Position numbers and translations under genes: made by a program | Shown: one piece after another, positions 20,515-30,533 of the stretch | Layout: the number at the start of each line of letters is the position of its first letter | How positions within the stretch are numbered: position 1 is the first letter of the stretch | The notes under the pieces: model-generated | Seen by the model: the letters and a program-made list of their open reading frames with translations, nothing else | Database searches by the model: none | Told to the model about the DNA's origin: nothing | Origin: an uncultured Chlorobiaceae bacterium | Lineage (GTDB): Bacteria > Bacteroidota > Chlorobiia > Chlorobiales > Chlorobiaceae | NCBI GenBank assembly: GCA_903824045.1 | Contig: CAIJVD010000010.1 | Span: forward strand, 1 to 64,000 | Direction of reading: 5' to 3' | DNA: 64,000 nt

Positions 20515-21764
20515 GGAGCAACTCCCTCAAGGATACCGAGCAGTTCATCGCCCTCGCACTCCCCCTTCATCACCTGATCGCGTATGGCGATGGAGAGCCT
20601 CACAAGCTCCTCTTCCCGCCCCTTGTACTCGCTCTTTGAGGAGATAAGTCCACGCAGTACGTCATGCTCGATTTCGGCGAGGTTTTTCAGCTCCTTCTCC
20701 GATCCCGACTCGCCGGTGACGAGCGAGAGATGGTTTTTTATCTCAACATGCAGCGGCCGGCAAAGCTCCGCAACAGTCGCTCGCAGCCGCTCCCGTCCAA
20801 GCTCGAAGGGGTGGAACCCTACTCTTCCGGCAAGCTTCAGCTCAAGCAGCGGTGCCCGAGGGTCATTGATGCCTGCGGTTTTAGTGCCGACCTGCTCCCT
20901 CAGGCGCCCCAAAGCCTCATCAGCGCTTTGGGCGCCATCAAGCGCAACGCTCATCACAAGCATTGGGCGCGGGGAGGTCGTGCGAAACTCGTGGCGCCAC
21001 CCGCTCGCCTCTCTGGTGACGATATAGTAGCCCTTTGGGTAGCGCTCCTCCCCGAAATTAACGCACTCCGGAGAGCCCGGATTAAAGGCGTAGGTGCGCC
21101 CGTCGGGCGTCGGCAGGGTGTATGGCTTGTGGCCATGACCCAGCGCCACATAGTCGAACATACTCGCCAGCGCAAGCGCCTCTTCGGGCTTCATGTTGCC
21201 GATCTCAACCGGCGAGTAGCTCCAGATGCCTACATGAAAGAGGATGATGTTGTTTGTGGTGGTGACCGCCTCACAGATCCGAGCAACGTGACTGCCCGCC
21301 TGTGCGCCGATATAGCCGAGGCCGTAGATGTTCACTCCGCCAATTTCGATATGGCCACCCCGCCCCTCATTGCGGTCGAACGGGTCGAACCGGTAGGCGC
21401 CCTCCTCCGTTCTTGCGGGACGAAGCAGAGCGATATAGCCCATCTCCGAGAGTGCCTCCATCCACGATATGCTGTCGCGACGATGGATCCAGTCGTGGTT
21501 TCCCTCAACCGAGATGCACGGTATGGCTGCATCTTTCAGCGGTTGCAGGGCCTCTATGGTCCGGGCAAAGGTACGCGGCAGAATCTGGCCCGTATGGAAC
21601 AGATCCCCTGCAATCAGCATAAAATCAACCTGTTCAGCGACTGCCGCCGCAACAATGCCCTCCAGCATGGCAAAAAAATCCTCATAGCGTGCCGCTTCGC
21701 CCTCCCCGTTACGATAGCTCTTTCCAAGATGGATATCCGCCGTATGCAGAAATTTCAATGCCAT
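20505..21764 (-). CDS. sbcD: SbcD/Mre11-like nuclease subunit
   Basis: FLHTADIHLGKSY, IAGDLFHTG, VEGNHDWIHRRD, DYVALGHGHKPY metallophosphoesterase motifs; overlaps sbcC by 10 nt. Confidence 0.93.
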   Translation of the reverse strand: MALKFLHTADIHLGKSYRNGEGEAARYEDFFAMLEGIVAAAVAEQVDFMLIAGDLFHTGQILPRTFARTIEALQPLKDAAIPCISVEGNHDWIHRRDSISWMEALSEMGYIALLRPARTEEGAYRFDPFDRNEGRGGHIEIGGVNIYGLGYIGAQAGSHVARICEAVTTTNNIILFHVGIWSYSPVEIGNMKPEEALALASMFDYVALGHGHKPYTLPTPDGRTYAFNPGSPECVNFGEERYPKGYYIVTREASGWRHEFRTTSPRPMLVMSVALDGAQSADEALGRLREQVGTKTAGINDPRAPLLELKLAGRVGFHPFELGRERLRATVAELCRPLHVEIKNHLSLVTGESGSEKELKNLAEIEHDVLRGLISSKSEYKGREEELVRLSIAIRDQVMKGECEGDELLGILEGVAPCG

Positions 21765-22120
21765 GATGATCGATGAAGGTTACACTCTCCTGCAGGGTTA
21801 TGAGAGTGCTTGTAGGAGAAGATAGGCAAATGGAGGCTATTTTTTTTAATACTCTCGGCAACACCGGGATGTTGATACGGAATATGCAGAGAACGTAATT
21901 TATTCAAGGAATTTGGCGCGGAATCAGGGTCGCTGATGAAACACAAGAAACCTGAGACCCTGCGTTATTGAGCAGCAGATCAGGCTATATTTCGATCTTC
22001 ATGGCCGCCATAAAGCTTCGTATATTGGCTCTGTGACTGCAAATTTCTGCGCGTCACTCCCGACAGAGCAATGAAACCGGCTCCGGATGGAGAACAGCGC
22101 GTAATCAATTAGAGATAGCG

Positions 22121-23176
22121 ATGAGCATGAATGTACTTGGTTTTGCCGCCCACTCGTCCAGGGAGGCATTGGTCCCCTACCGTTTTGAGCGCCGCGACCC
22201 TCGTGCGGATGACGTGATGATTGAGATCCTCTACTGTGGTGTCTGCCACTCCGACCTGCATCAGGTTCGCAACGACTGGGGCGGGAGCTGCTATCCGATC
22301 GTGCCGGGCCATGAGATTATCGGCCGCGTTGTCAGCGTCGGACCGGCCGTTACCCGTTTCAAATCCGGCGACCAGGTGGGCGTTGGCTGCATGGTCGACT
22401 CCTGCCAGAGCTGTGAGGCCTGCGATAGCGGCCTGGAGCAGTATTGCGAAGAAAGCGCAACCTTCACCTACAACTCGGTTGACCGTCATGACCATACGGC
22501 TACGTACGGCGGCTACTCCGAAAGGATCGTCGTGTCCGACAAATTTGTCCTGAAAATCCCCGATACGCTTGACCTGAAAGGGGCCGCACCTCTCCTGTGC
22601 GCCGGAATCACCACCTGGTCACCGCTTCGCCACTGGAAAATCGGCAAGGGCAGCAAGGTTGCGGTCATCGGCCTTGGCGGCCTCGGCCATATGGCGCTGA
22701 AACTTGCCAAAGCGCTGGGCGCAGAGGTCACGCTCTTCACCCGTTCACCCGAAAAAGCCGCTGACGCCCGTCGTCTCGGCGCAGACGAGATCGTGCTCTC
22801 CACTGACCCGAAGCAGATGACGGCCGTAAAACGCCGCTTTGAGCTCATCATCGATACCATCCCCAGCGTCCATGACCTCAACCCCTACTTACCCTCACTG
22901 GCCATTGACGGCACGCTGGTACTGGTCGGCTATCTGGGTGGTCTGGAGCCGCTGCTGAACACCGTACCCCTCATCATGGGCCGAAAATCAGTTGCCGGAT
23001 CGGTTATCGGCGGTATTGCCGAAACCCAGGAGATGCTCGACTTTTGTGGCCTGCATGGCATCACCTCGGATATTGAAGTGATCAGGATTCAGGATATCAA
23101 TGAAGCCTACGAACGAATGCTGAAGAGCGATGTCAAATATCGCTTTGTGATCGACCTCGCATCGCTGAAGAGCTGA
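22121..23176 (+). CDS. NAD(P)-dependent alcohol dehydrogenase, cinnamyl-alcohol-dehydrogenase/YahK-like zinc family
   Basis: YCGVCHSDLHQVRNDWG, GHEIIGRVVSVG, GVGCMVDSCQSCEACDSGLEQYC, VIGLGGLGHMALKLAKALGAEVT. Confidence 0.95.
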   Translation: MSMNVLGFAAHSSREALVPYRFERRDPRADDVMIEILYCGVCHSDLHQVRNDWGGSCYPIVPGHEIIGRVVSVGPAVTRFKSGDQVGVGCMVDSCQSCEACDSGLEQYCEESATFTYNSVDRHDHTATYGGYSERIVVSDKFVLKIPDTLDLKGAAPLLCAGITTWSPLRHWKIGKGSKVAVIGLGGLGHMALKLAKALGAEVTLFTRSPEKAADARRLGADEIVLSTDPKQMTAVKRRFELIIDTIPSVHDLNPYLPSLAIDGTLVLVGYLGGLEPLLNTVPLIMGRKSVAGSVIGGIAETQEMLDFCGLHGITSDIEVIRIQDINEAYERMLKSDVKYRFVIDLASLKS

Positions 23177-23474
23177 GAACGGAACAATCCTGCGCATCAA
23201 GATTACGGCCCAGGGTGCACGCTACCCCGAAGAGCCGGCGCGCATGATCAATCACACTTCAGCCGATTGCATGCGCCTGCCTTCATGCGCGCTCGTAACT
23301 GCTTGCAGTGTAAGTCGTCACCTCTTCGTGGACACAGGATCGCAGAGAGCTCAGACTTGAGTTGGAGGATTACAAGTTTACGTTTTCAGGAACGTCCCCC
23401 TCGGAATGTACCAATGACAATAAACCGCGGAGCGGAGGTATGTTGGTAGCTCCGAGAAAAAAACGACCGGCATG

Positions 23475-23508
23475 GAGATCTCTCTGCCGACTCGTCGGGA
23501 CGAGATGA
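23475..23508. repeat. Copy of a dispersed REP-like repeat, single arm
   Basis: agatctctctgccgactcgtcgggacgagatgac; nearly identical to 30479-30513. Confidence 0.6.
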
Positions 23509-23758
23509 CACTCGGGAGAGAATGAGATGACACGGGGAGAGGGTGTGCGGCTGCAATTGCGGAGAGAATGTGACGAAAATGGCAACGCGTTGCGTAAAAT
23601 CTGTTAGCAACTCAGCGGGCTTAGCCGTAACTTCTCCTATGGCCTGAGACCCCTTGCCGTGCAGTGGCGACTTTCCCTGTCGCCGTTTTCAAGGATGTCT
23701 CCGGCTTTTTGATTTTTCCGCACAGATTCTTACTGCAAAGCACCAGAAACATTTGCGG

Positions 23759-25030
23759 ATGATACGGTTTATCAGAGATCGCTTGAAGGAGCATCCGCTG
23801 CTGCGGGTTGGGCCGGGGCTTATTACCGGGGTTGCTGATGACGACCCGAGCGGAATTGCGACCTACTCACAGGCGGGGGCGCAGTTCGGGCTCGACATGC
23901 TGTGGACGATGCCGCTGGCGTTTCCTCTGATGGCGGCAGTGCAGTCGATGTGTGCGCGTATAGGCAGGGTTACGGGAAAAGGGCTTGCGGCAAACATCAA
24001 AACCGCTTTCCCGCCCTTTGTGCTTCAGTGGGTTGTGGTGCTGCTGCTTATCGCAAACACGCTCAACATTGCAGCGGATGTAGCTGCCATGGGGGAAGTT
24101 GCCGAGCTGATCACCGGGTTGAACCGCCATCTTATGACCGCGGTATTTGTTTTTGGAACGATTATCCTTCAGGTCTTTATCCCCTATCATCGTTACGTCT
24201 CCTTCCTGAAGTGGCTGACCCTTTCGCTTCTGGCCTATGCTGCGGTGCTCTTTACGGTCCATGTGCCATGGGGTGAGGTGGCGAAGCGGACAGTCTGGCC
24301 GAGCCTCAGGCTGAATTCAGATGCTGCCGCAGTAATCGTCGGGGTTTTTGGCACAACCATCAGCCCCTATCTGTTTTTTTGGCAGGCGTCGGAAGAGGTT
24401 GAGGATATGCATGCAGTACGCGGAGCGGTTCCGCTTGTTGAAAATGACAAGGCTGGCGGTTCCGAGTTGCGACGCATCCGCTGGGACACCTGGACCGGAA
24501 TGTTCTACTCCAACATAACCGCATACTTCATCATCCTTGCCACAGCCGTAACTTTGCATGTTTCCGCAGTCACCGATATCAATACGGCTGCTGAGGCTGC
24601 GACCGCACTGAGGCCTCTGGCCGGCGAATTTGCGTTCATGCTCTTTGCTGTCGGCATTCTTGGTGTGGGGTTGATCGGGGTGCCTGTGCTGGCTGGCTCC
24701 GGGGCCTATGCCCTGTCGGAGGCGATGGGATGGAACTCCGGCCTGGAGTACAGGCCTGAAGATGCCCGGGGCTTTTACAGTATCATAGCGGTCAGCGTTC
24801 TGCTGGGGCTCGTCATACAGTACTCTCCAATCAGCCCGATGAAGGCACTCTTCTGGAGTGCGGTCATCAATGGGGTCATTGCCGTGCCACTAATGGTGGT
24901 CATAATCATGCTCGCATCGAAAAAATCCGTGATGGGAAAGTTCACCGTAAACCGGGTAATCATAGCTCTTGGCTGGATTGCGGTGATCGTCATGGGCGCC
25001 GCCACAGCACGGATGTTCCTACCCGGTTAG
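23759..25030 (+). CDS. Nramp-family divalent metal transporter
   Basis: LRVGPGLITGVADDDPSGIATYSQAGAQFG plus many TM segments. Start placed at MIRFIRDRL (23759). Confidence 0.9.
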   Translation: MIRFIRDRLKEHPLLRVGPGLITGVADDDPSGIATYSQAGAQFGLDMLWTMPLAFPLMAAVQSMCARIGRVTGKGLAANIKTAFPPFVLQWVVVLLLIANTLNIAADVAAMGEVAELITGLNRHLMTAVFVFGTIILQVFIPYHRYVSFLKWLTLSLLAYAAVLFTVHVPWGEVAKRTVWPSLRLNSDAAAVIVGVFGTTISPYLFFWQASEEVEDMHAVRGAVPLVENDKAGGSELRRIRWDTWTGMFYSNITAYFIILATAVTLHVSAVTDINTAAEAATALRPLAGEFAFMLFAVGILGVGLIGVPVLAGSGAYALSEAMGWNSGLEYRPEDARGFYSIIAVSVLLGLVIQYSPISPMKALFWSAVINGVIAVPLMVVIIMLASKKSVMGKFTVNRVIIALGWIAVIVMGAATARMFLPG

Positions 25031-25055
25031 TTTTCCGCTCCATGACCGCCTCCGT

Positions 25056-25499
25056 TCAGGGTTTTGCGACGTTCGGGGTCTCTTTTATAACATTCGGTAC
25101 CCCTAGAGCTCCCGTATAGAAGACGACAAGCGAGACGCTCCCTGTGCCGAGGTTTCGTCCGTTATGCAGGGTGTTCATGACTTCCACAATAGCCTCCCCT
25201 TTTTTGAACTGGTAGCTCTGGCCCTCCTTCATTTCAACGGTGAGCATGCCTTCGAGCACATAGGCGTAAACCGGCACCGGGTGCTTGTGCCAGCCCGTCT
25301 CTCCCCCAGGCGGAATCGTAACGACCAGCGCGGTCACCTCCGGGTGTTCCGTCCGAAGGTAAGACAGCGGCTGGCCGTTGCTCGCACTGGACGATGTGAG
25401 CAGTTTTTTCACTTCGACGTTCCGGTAGTCGTCGGCTGCTGCCCTGCCGCTCAGCAGAAACATCAGCATAACGGAAACGATGAATGATCGACGTTGCAT
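25056..25499 (-). CDS. Cupin-domain protein with signal peptide
   Basis: Signal peptide MQRRSFIVSVMLMFLLSGRAAA; cupin pattern PPGGETGWHKHPVPVYAYVLEGMLTVEMKEGQSYQFKKGEAIVE. Confidence 0.88.
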   Translation of the reverse strand: MQRRSFIVSVMLMFLLSGRAAADDYRNVEVKKLLTSSSASNGQPLSYLRTEHPEVTALVVTIPPGGETGWHKHPVPVYAYVLEGMLTVEMKEGQSYQFKKGEAIVEVMNTLHNGRNLGTGSVSLVVFYTGALGVPNVIKETPNVAKP

Positions 25500-25682
25500 A
25501 AAAACCTCCTCCCTGCTTTATTTTTACGGTAAACTAACTAATCATTCATTCAAACCATTGCCGTCGGTTCAGCACTCTCGGCAAATATACGCCTCCCCGA
25601 ACACCCTTTATCAAGGTTCTTTTTCGCTCGATTTTGTTATTTTCCTGCTCAGTGTTCCCATCCGCAAACAATCCATACCGAC

Positions 25683-27065
25683 ATGAGCAACAAAAAAGAA
25701 CTTCTCTGGCAGAGCCGATTTTCCGAACCGTTCGACCGCAATGCACTGCTTTTCTCTTCATCGGTTCATGTCGACAAAAAGCTCTACCGGGAGGATATTG
25801 AGGGTTCGATAGCCCATGTAACGATGCTCGGTGAGGAGCATATCGTCAGCAGCGAGGATGCATTGCAGATCATTGAGGGGCTGCGCGAAGTAAAGGAGGA
25901 GATCACGCACGGCTCGCTCATTCCACACTGGGAGGATGAGGATATCCATACGGTCATAGAGAACCGGCTGAAGGAGAAAATCGGCCCGGTTGCCGGCAAG
26001 CTCCACTCCGGCAGAAGCCGCAACGATCAGGTGGCGACCGATACGCGGCTCTACATGCGCCGTCAGATTGCGGACCTTCAGAAGGCACTCAGCGGATTGC
26101 TCGGAGTGCTGGTCAAGAAGGCTGAAACCTACCGCGAAACAATCATTTTTGGCTACACCCATCTGCAACGTGCCCAGCCGATCTCTGCGGGCCACTACTA
26201 TCTGGCGTGGTTCAACATGTTCCTGCGTGACCGCCAGCGGCTCCAGGACCTTTTGAAGCGGGTCAACATCTCCCCTCTCGGCGCCGCAGCGTTTGCCGGC
26301 TCTACGCTGCCGCTCAATCCGCGGAGAACTGCCGAGCTGCTCGGGTTCGACGATCTCTTTTCGAACAGCATCGATGCGGTGAGCGACCGGGACACGGTCA
26401 TTGAGTTCATCTCCGCCTGTTCGGTGATTATGATGCACCTCTCAAGATTTTCAGAGGACATTATTCTCTGGAGCTCCTACGAGTTCGGCTACCTGGAAAT
26501 CAGCGACGCCTTTGCGACGGGGTCATCAATCATGCCGCAGAAAAAGAATGCAGATATTGCCGAGCTGGTCAGGGGAAAAAGCGGAAGGGTCTACGGCAAT
26601 CTGATGGCGATGCTGACCATTATGAAGGGGCTGCCGCTCTCCTATAACCGCGACATGCAGGAGGACAAGCAGCCGCTCTTCGACAGCGCCGAAACCGCCA
26701 TCGAGAGCGTCAAGATCTTCAGCAAGCTGCTTGAACACACCACCCTCAAAGAGGAACGGCTTGCGAAGCTGACGGCCGAAGATCTCAGCCTTGCCACAGA
26801 GATTGCCGAATACCTTGTCGGCAAGCAGATCCCCTTCCGCGATGCTCACCGCATAACCGGAAAGATTGTGACCTGGAGCATCGCCTCAGCGGTGAACCTG
26901 CCGAAGATTCCTCTGGAAACCCTGAAAGAGTTCTCTGCGGTTATCGACGCTGACATCTACGACTGCCTGAAACCCGAAGCGAGCGTGAACTCGAAAAAGA
27001 CGCACGGAAGCTGCTCCTTCGACTCAGTTGCCGCACAACTGAAAGAGGCTCGCAAACAGCTTTAA
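25683..27065 (+). CDS. argH: Argininosuccinate lyase
   Basis: [82 protein letters not shown]. Confidence 0.97.
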   Translation: MSNKKELLWQSRFSEPFDRNALLFSSSVHVDKKLYREDIEGSIAHVTMLGEEHIVSSEDALQIIEGLREVKEEITHGSLIPHWEDEDIHTVIENRLKEKIGPVAGKLHSGRSRNDQVATDTRLYMRRQIADLQKALSGLLGVLVKKAETYRETIIFGYTHLQRAQPISAGHYYLAWFNMFLRDRQRLQDLLKRVNISPLGAAAFAGSTLPLNPRRTAELLGFDDLFSNSIDAVSDRDTVIEFISACSVIMMHLSRFSEDIILWSSYEFGYLEISDAFATGSSIMPQKKNADIAELVRGKSGRVYGNLMAMLTIMKGLPLSYNRDMQEDKQPLFDSAETAIESVKIFSKLLEHTTLKEERLAKLTAEDLSLATEIAEYLVGKQIPFRDAHRITGKIVTWSIASAVNLPKIPLETLKEFSAVIDADIYDCLKPEASVNSKKTHGSCSFDSVAAQLKEARKQL

Positions 27066-27085
27066 GGGTCGTCATGAAAAGAACC

Positions 27086-27126
27086 AAAGCAAAAAGCCCC
27101 CGGACAAACCAGGGGCTTTTTGCTTT
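27086..27126. terminator. Bidirectional terminator between argH (+) and prc (-)
   Basis: 15-bp perfect inverted repeat aaagcaaaaagcccc / ggggctttttgcttt. Confidence 0.9.
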
Positions 27127-27140
27127 ATAGGAGAATCGGC

Positions 27141-29213
27141 TCAGTTCAGCGAAGGGGCGGTTTTGATGACCGTCTGCTTCATGCGGGCATTGATTTCTAC
27201 AAGATCAGACACAACGCCAACCGACTCCTGGAGCAGCACATCCTTGACGGCTGTTTTGGCGGCGGTCGAGTCTGGATCCGGAATCCACTGTTTCTCAATC
27301 TGCTTAAGCCCCTCTATCTCCGATTTGAAGGTGGTATCCAGAAGCGACACAGACTTCTTCTTGCGGATCTGGCTCAGTGTATTCAGGTCATGGATATAGC
27401 TCTGATAGAGACGGCTCCTTGAGGCACGCTCCTGCTCTTTCTGGCGCAGAACCGAGATCTCTTCAGGCGTAACATCCAGAGTCGGGCGATAGAACGCCTT
27501 TGAAATGGTAGTCCACGGAAGACTGCTGGTATAGGTATCCTCGCCAATAGTGGCCGTATCGATCATTGAGGGCATGACAATATCCGGAACAACTCCCTTG
27601 TGCTGGGTGCTGCCTCCTGATATCCGGTAAAACTTTGCAATCGTCAGCTTTATCTGACCAAGCTCACTCTTCCTCCCGAAAAAGGAGAATGGTCGCGAGA
27701 GCGTCATGATGCTCTGAACCGTCCCCTTGCCGAAAGTCCGCTCGCCGATGATCACCCCTCGGCCATAATCCTGTATGGCGGCCGCAAAAATCTCGGAGGC
27801 CGATGCGCTGTAGCGGTTTACCAGCACCGCAAGCGGCCCGCTGTACTGCTCACGCCGGTCCTCGTCACGAAGCACCACCTTGCCACCTGTCGAATTGCTG
27901 ATCTGAACGATGGGGCCTGTCTGAATAAAGAGCCCGGAAACATTGACCGCCTCCTCGAGCGATCCGCCACCGTTATCGCGCAGGTCGATGAGGATGCCTG
28001 CTACATGCTCCGCATTGAGCTCGCTGAGAATCCGGGCAACATCACGGCTGGTACTCGTATAGTTTGCGGCACTCTGCTGCTGGCCTTCGAAATCGAGGTA
28101 AAATGAGGGGATGGTGATCACACCGATCTTCTCGCCGTTCTGCAGGATGATGCTTTTCTTGGCAGCCTGCTCCTCCAGAGTCACCTTGTCGCGAACAATC
28201 TCGAGCGTCTTGGCCGGACCCCTTCCGCCCTGGCTCGCTGGCAGTACCTTCAGTCGAACAATGGTCCCCTTTTTGCCGCGAATCAGCTTGACAACATCGT
28301 TGATCCGCCATGCCGTCACGTCCACGATCTCGCCGGCCTTGCCCTGAGCGACACCGATGATCTTGTCACCCTTTTTCAAGAGGTTGCTCTTGAAGGCCGG
28401 TCCACCAGGGATGATCTCGTTGACAACCGTGTTCTCCCCCTCCGTCTGCAACTTGGCTCCTATCCCCTCCAGCGAACGGCTCATGTCGATCTGGAAGTTT
28501 TCGTACTCGTCGGGAGAGAAGTAGCTGGTATGCGGGTCAAACGAGGTCGTCACCGCGTAGGTATAGGCCTGGAAGGCATCGTCCGGCTTCATCCGGTTCA
28601 ACAGGTTCAGCCGGCTGGTAAAACTTTTGGCAAGCGCTTCACGAATCGTTGTGCCACTCTCTCCTGAATATTTCTGGTTGAGCCACTGGTACTTCAGCTC
28701 CTTTTTCCAAAGCGCAATCAGCTGCGCCTTGTCGGCAGGCCAGGGATCGTTCTTGCGATCAAGGTCAAAGCTCTCCGGTTTCGAAAAGTTGAACTTGACG
28801 GTATCGGCCACCGCCCTCATGAAGCGCATCTTCTCTTTGGCCCGCTTCAGAAAGAAATTGTAGATGGCGAAACCCGCATTAGCCTTGCCGGCCAGAAACT
28901 CGTCGTCGAGTCGGGAGCCATAGTACTTGCGAAGAGTCTCGACCTCGCTTGCAACAAAGTAGCTGTGACTGGCGTCGAGGTTGTCGATATAGCGTTTGAA
29001 TATCTGCTGCGAGAGCGAATCGTTAATTGAGATTTTCCGGTAGTGGTTCTGCAGAAGAGACTGGCTGAGATATTTTGCAGCATCCTCTTCGGCCTCAGTC
29101 GGCCGGAGAATAACAACGGCAGGGGGTGCTGCTGCCTGTCTGGACGGTGCGGAAAGAAGTGGCGTGGTGCCAAACAGCAAGACAAAAACGACAAGCAGGC
29201 TTTTTCTGAACAT
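27141..29213 (-). CDS. prc: Carboxy-terminal (tail-specific) processing protease with PDZ domain
   Basis: PDZ region EGIGAKLQTEGENTVVNEIIPGGPAFKSNLLKKGDKIIGVAQG; S41 motif GILIDLRDNGGGSLEEAVNVSGLFI and VLVNRYSASASEIFAAAIQDYGRGVIIGERTFGKGTVQ. Start placed at MFRKSLL (29213). Confidence 0.95.
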   Translation of the reverse strand: MFRKSLLVVFVLLFGTTPLLSAPSRQAAAPPAVVILRPTEAEEDAAKYLSQSLLQNHYRKISINDSLSQQIFKRYIDNLDASHSYFVASEVETLRKYYGSRLDDEFLAGKANAGFAIYNFFLKRAKEKMRFMRAVADTVKFNFSKPESFDLDRKNDPWPADKAQLIALWKKELKYQWLNQKYSGESGTTIREALAKSFTSRLNLLNRMKPDDAFQAYTYAVTTSFDPHTSYFSPDEYENFQIDMSRSLEGIGAKLQTEGENTVVNEIIPGGPAFKSNLLKKGDKIIGVAQGKAGEIVDVTAWRINDVVKLIRGKKGTIVRLKVLPASQGGRGPAKTLEIVRDKVTLEEQAAKKSIILQNGEKIGVITIPSFYLDFEGQQQSAANYTSTSRDVARILSELNAEHVAGILIDLRDNGGGSLEEAVNVSGLFIQTGPIVQISNSTGGKVVLRDEDRREQYSGPLAVLVNRYSASASEIFAAAIQDYGRGVIIGERTFGKGTVQSIMTLSRPFSFFGRKSELGQIKLTIAKFYRISGGSTQHKGVVPDIVMPSMIDTATIGEDTYTSSLPWTTISKAFYRPTLDVTPEEISVLRQKEQERASRSRLYQSYIHDLNTLSQIRKKKSVSLLDTTFKSEIEGLKQIEKQWIPDPDSTAAKTAVKDVLLQESVGVVSDLVEINARMKQTVIKTAPSLN

Positions 29214-29375
29214 TTGTAAGGTAAGCGGCGCTAAAGGGTTATGTGCTGGACAAGCAGTTATCCTGTGAGGAAGAAAAATAAAAATAGTATATTGCCGGCG
29301 CTTGATAAACGGTTGCCGATGTGTATCCGGACGAAAAAAATCCGTCATAAAATACTAATAATGGGAGAGCTTTCA

Positions 29376-30350
29376 ATGCAAAACAAAAAAATCAGTTATA
29401 AAGAACTCGGCCTGGTCAACAGCAGAGAACTTTTTCAGAAAGCAGTGACCGGCGGCTATGCTGTTCCTGCCTATAACTTCAATAACCTTGAGCAGATGCA
29501 GGCCATCATCATGGCATGCGCCGAGACCGCCTCGCCGGTCATTCTGCAGGTTTCGAAAGGCGCAAGAAGCTATGCCAACGAGACCCTGCTCCGCTACCTC
29601 GCACAGGGCGCCGTAGCCTATGCAAAAGAGCTCGGCACACCTATTCCGATTGTTCTGCATCTCGACCACGGCGACAGCTTCGAGCTTTGCAAGGACTGTA
29701 TCGACTCCGGCTTCTCCTCGGTGATGATCGACGGCTCTCACCTCCCTTATGAAGAGAATATCGAACTGACCAAAAAAGTTGTAGCCTACGCTCATGAGCA
29801 TGACGTGACCGTTGAGGGTGAGCTTGGCGTGCTTGCCGGCATTGAGGATGAGGTTTCGGCCGCGCACCACACCTACACACAGCCCGAAGAGGTTGAGGAT
29901 TTCGTTGCCAAGACCGGCGTCGACAGCCTCGCCATTTCCATCGGCACTTCGCACGGTGCATTCAAGTTCAAGCCGGGCGAAGATCCGAAGATCCGCCTCG
30001 ACATTCTTGCCGAGATCGAACGCCGCATCCCAGGATTCCCGATCGTGCTGCACGGCTCCTCCTCCGTACCGCAGGAGCTCGTCAAGATCATCAACGAGCA
30101 TGGCGGAAAGCTGAAAGATGCAATCGGCATCAGCGAAGAGCAGCTTCGTCTTGCAGCAAAGTCAGCGGTCTGCAAAATCAACATCGATTCAGACGGCCGC
30201 CTTGCCATGACCGCCGCAATCCGCAAAGTGCTTGACGAAAAGCCGGAAGAGTTCGATCCGAGAAAATACCTCGGACCTGCTCGTGACTCTCTCAAGAAAC
30301 TCTACATGCACAAGAACATCAACGTTCTCGGCTCCAACGGAAAAGCCTGA
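29376..30350 (+). CDS. fba: Class II fructose-bisphosphate aldolase
   Basis: GGYAVPAYNFNNLEQMQAIIMACAETASPVILQVSKGA, HLDHGDSFELCKDCIDSGFSSVMIDGSH, VEGELGVLAGIED, LHGSSSVPQE. Start at 29376 preceded by a GGGAG Shine-Dalgarno. Confidence 0.95.
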   Translation: MQNKKISYKELGLVNSRELFQKAVTGGYAVPAYNFNNLEQMQAIIMACAETASPVILQVSKGARSYANETLLRYLAQGAVAYAKELGTPIPIVLHLDHGDSFELCKDCIDSGFSSVMIDGSHLPYEENIELTKKVVAYAHEHDVTVEGELGVLAGIEDEVSAAHHTYTQPEEVEDFVAKTGVDSLAISIGTSHGAFKFKPGEDPKIRLDILAEIERRIPGFPIVLHGSSSVPQELVKIINEHGGKLKDAIGISEEQLRLAAKSAVCKINIDSDGRLAMTAAIRKVLDEKPEEFDPRKYLGPARDSLKKLYMHKNINVLGSNGKA

Positions 30351-30363
30351 GCATCTCCTTCAC

Positions 30364-30397
30364 AATAAAAAAGGCGCCAACCGGCGCCTTTTTTATT
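30364..30397. terminator. Rho-independent terminator downstream of fba
   Basis: aataaaaaaggcgcc / ggcgccttttttatt inverted repeat. Confidence 0.92.
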
Positions 30398-30421
30398 ATC
30401 TCATTTCGAGCATCCCTCATT

Positions 30422-30513
30422 TCATTTCGAACGAAGAGAGAAATCTCCTCCGCTGTCATTGCAATCTTAACCAGAATCAGATCTCTCTGCCGACTGGTCG
30501 GGATCGAGATGAC
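30422..30513. repeat. Dispersed REP/MITE-like element with imperfect inverted arms
   Basis: Left arm catttcgaacgaagagagaaatct versus right arm agatctctctgccgactggtcgggatcgagatgac (imperfect inverted relationship); the right arm recurs at 23475-23508. Confidence 0.55.
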
Positions 30514-30533
30514 CGTTAGCACCTCTCTGGCAA

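Noticed and set aside
20664-21776. 370-aa + strand ORF opposite sbcD
   Set aside because: Antisense to sbcD, which carries all metallophosphoesterase motifs.
23177-23758. Possible small gene or riboswitch between the alcohol dehydrogenase and Nramp genes
   Set aside because: No supported ORF and no recognisable riboswitch consensus; only the REP-like repeat copy can be supported.
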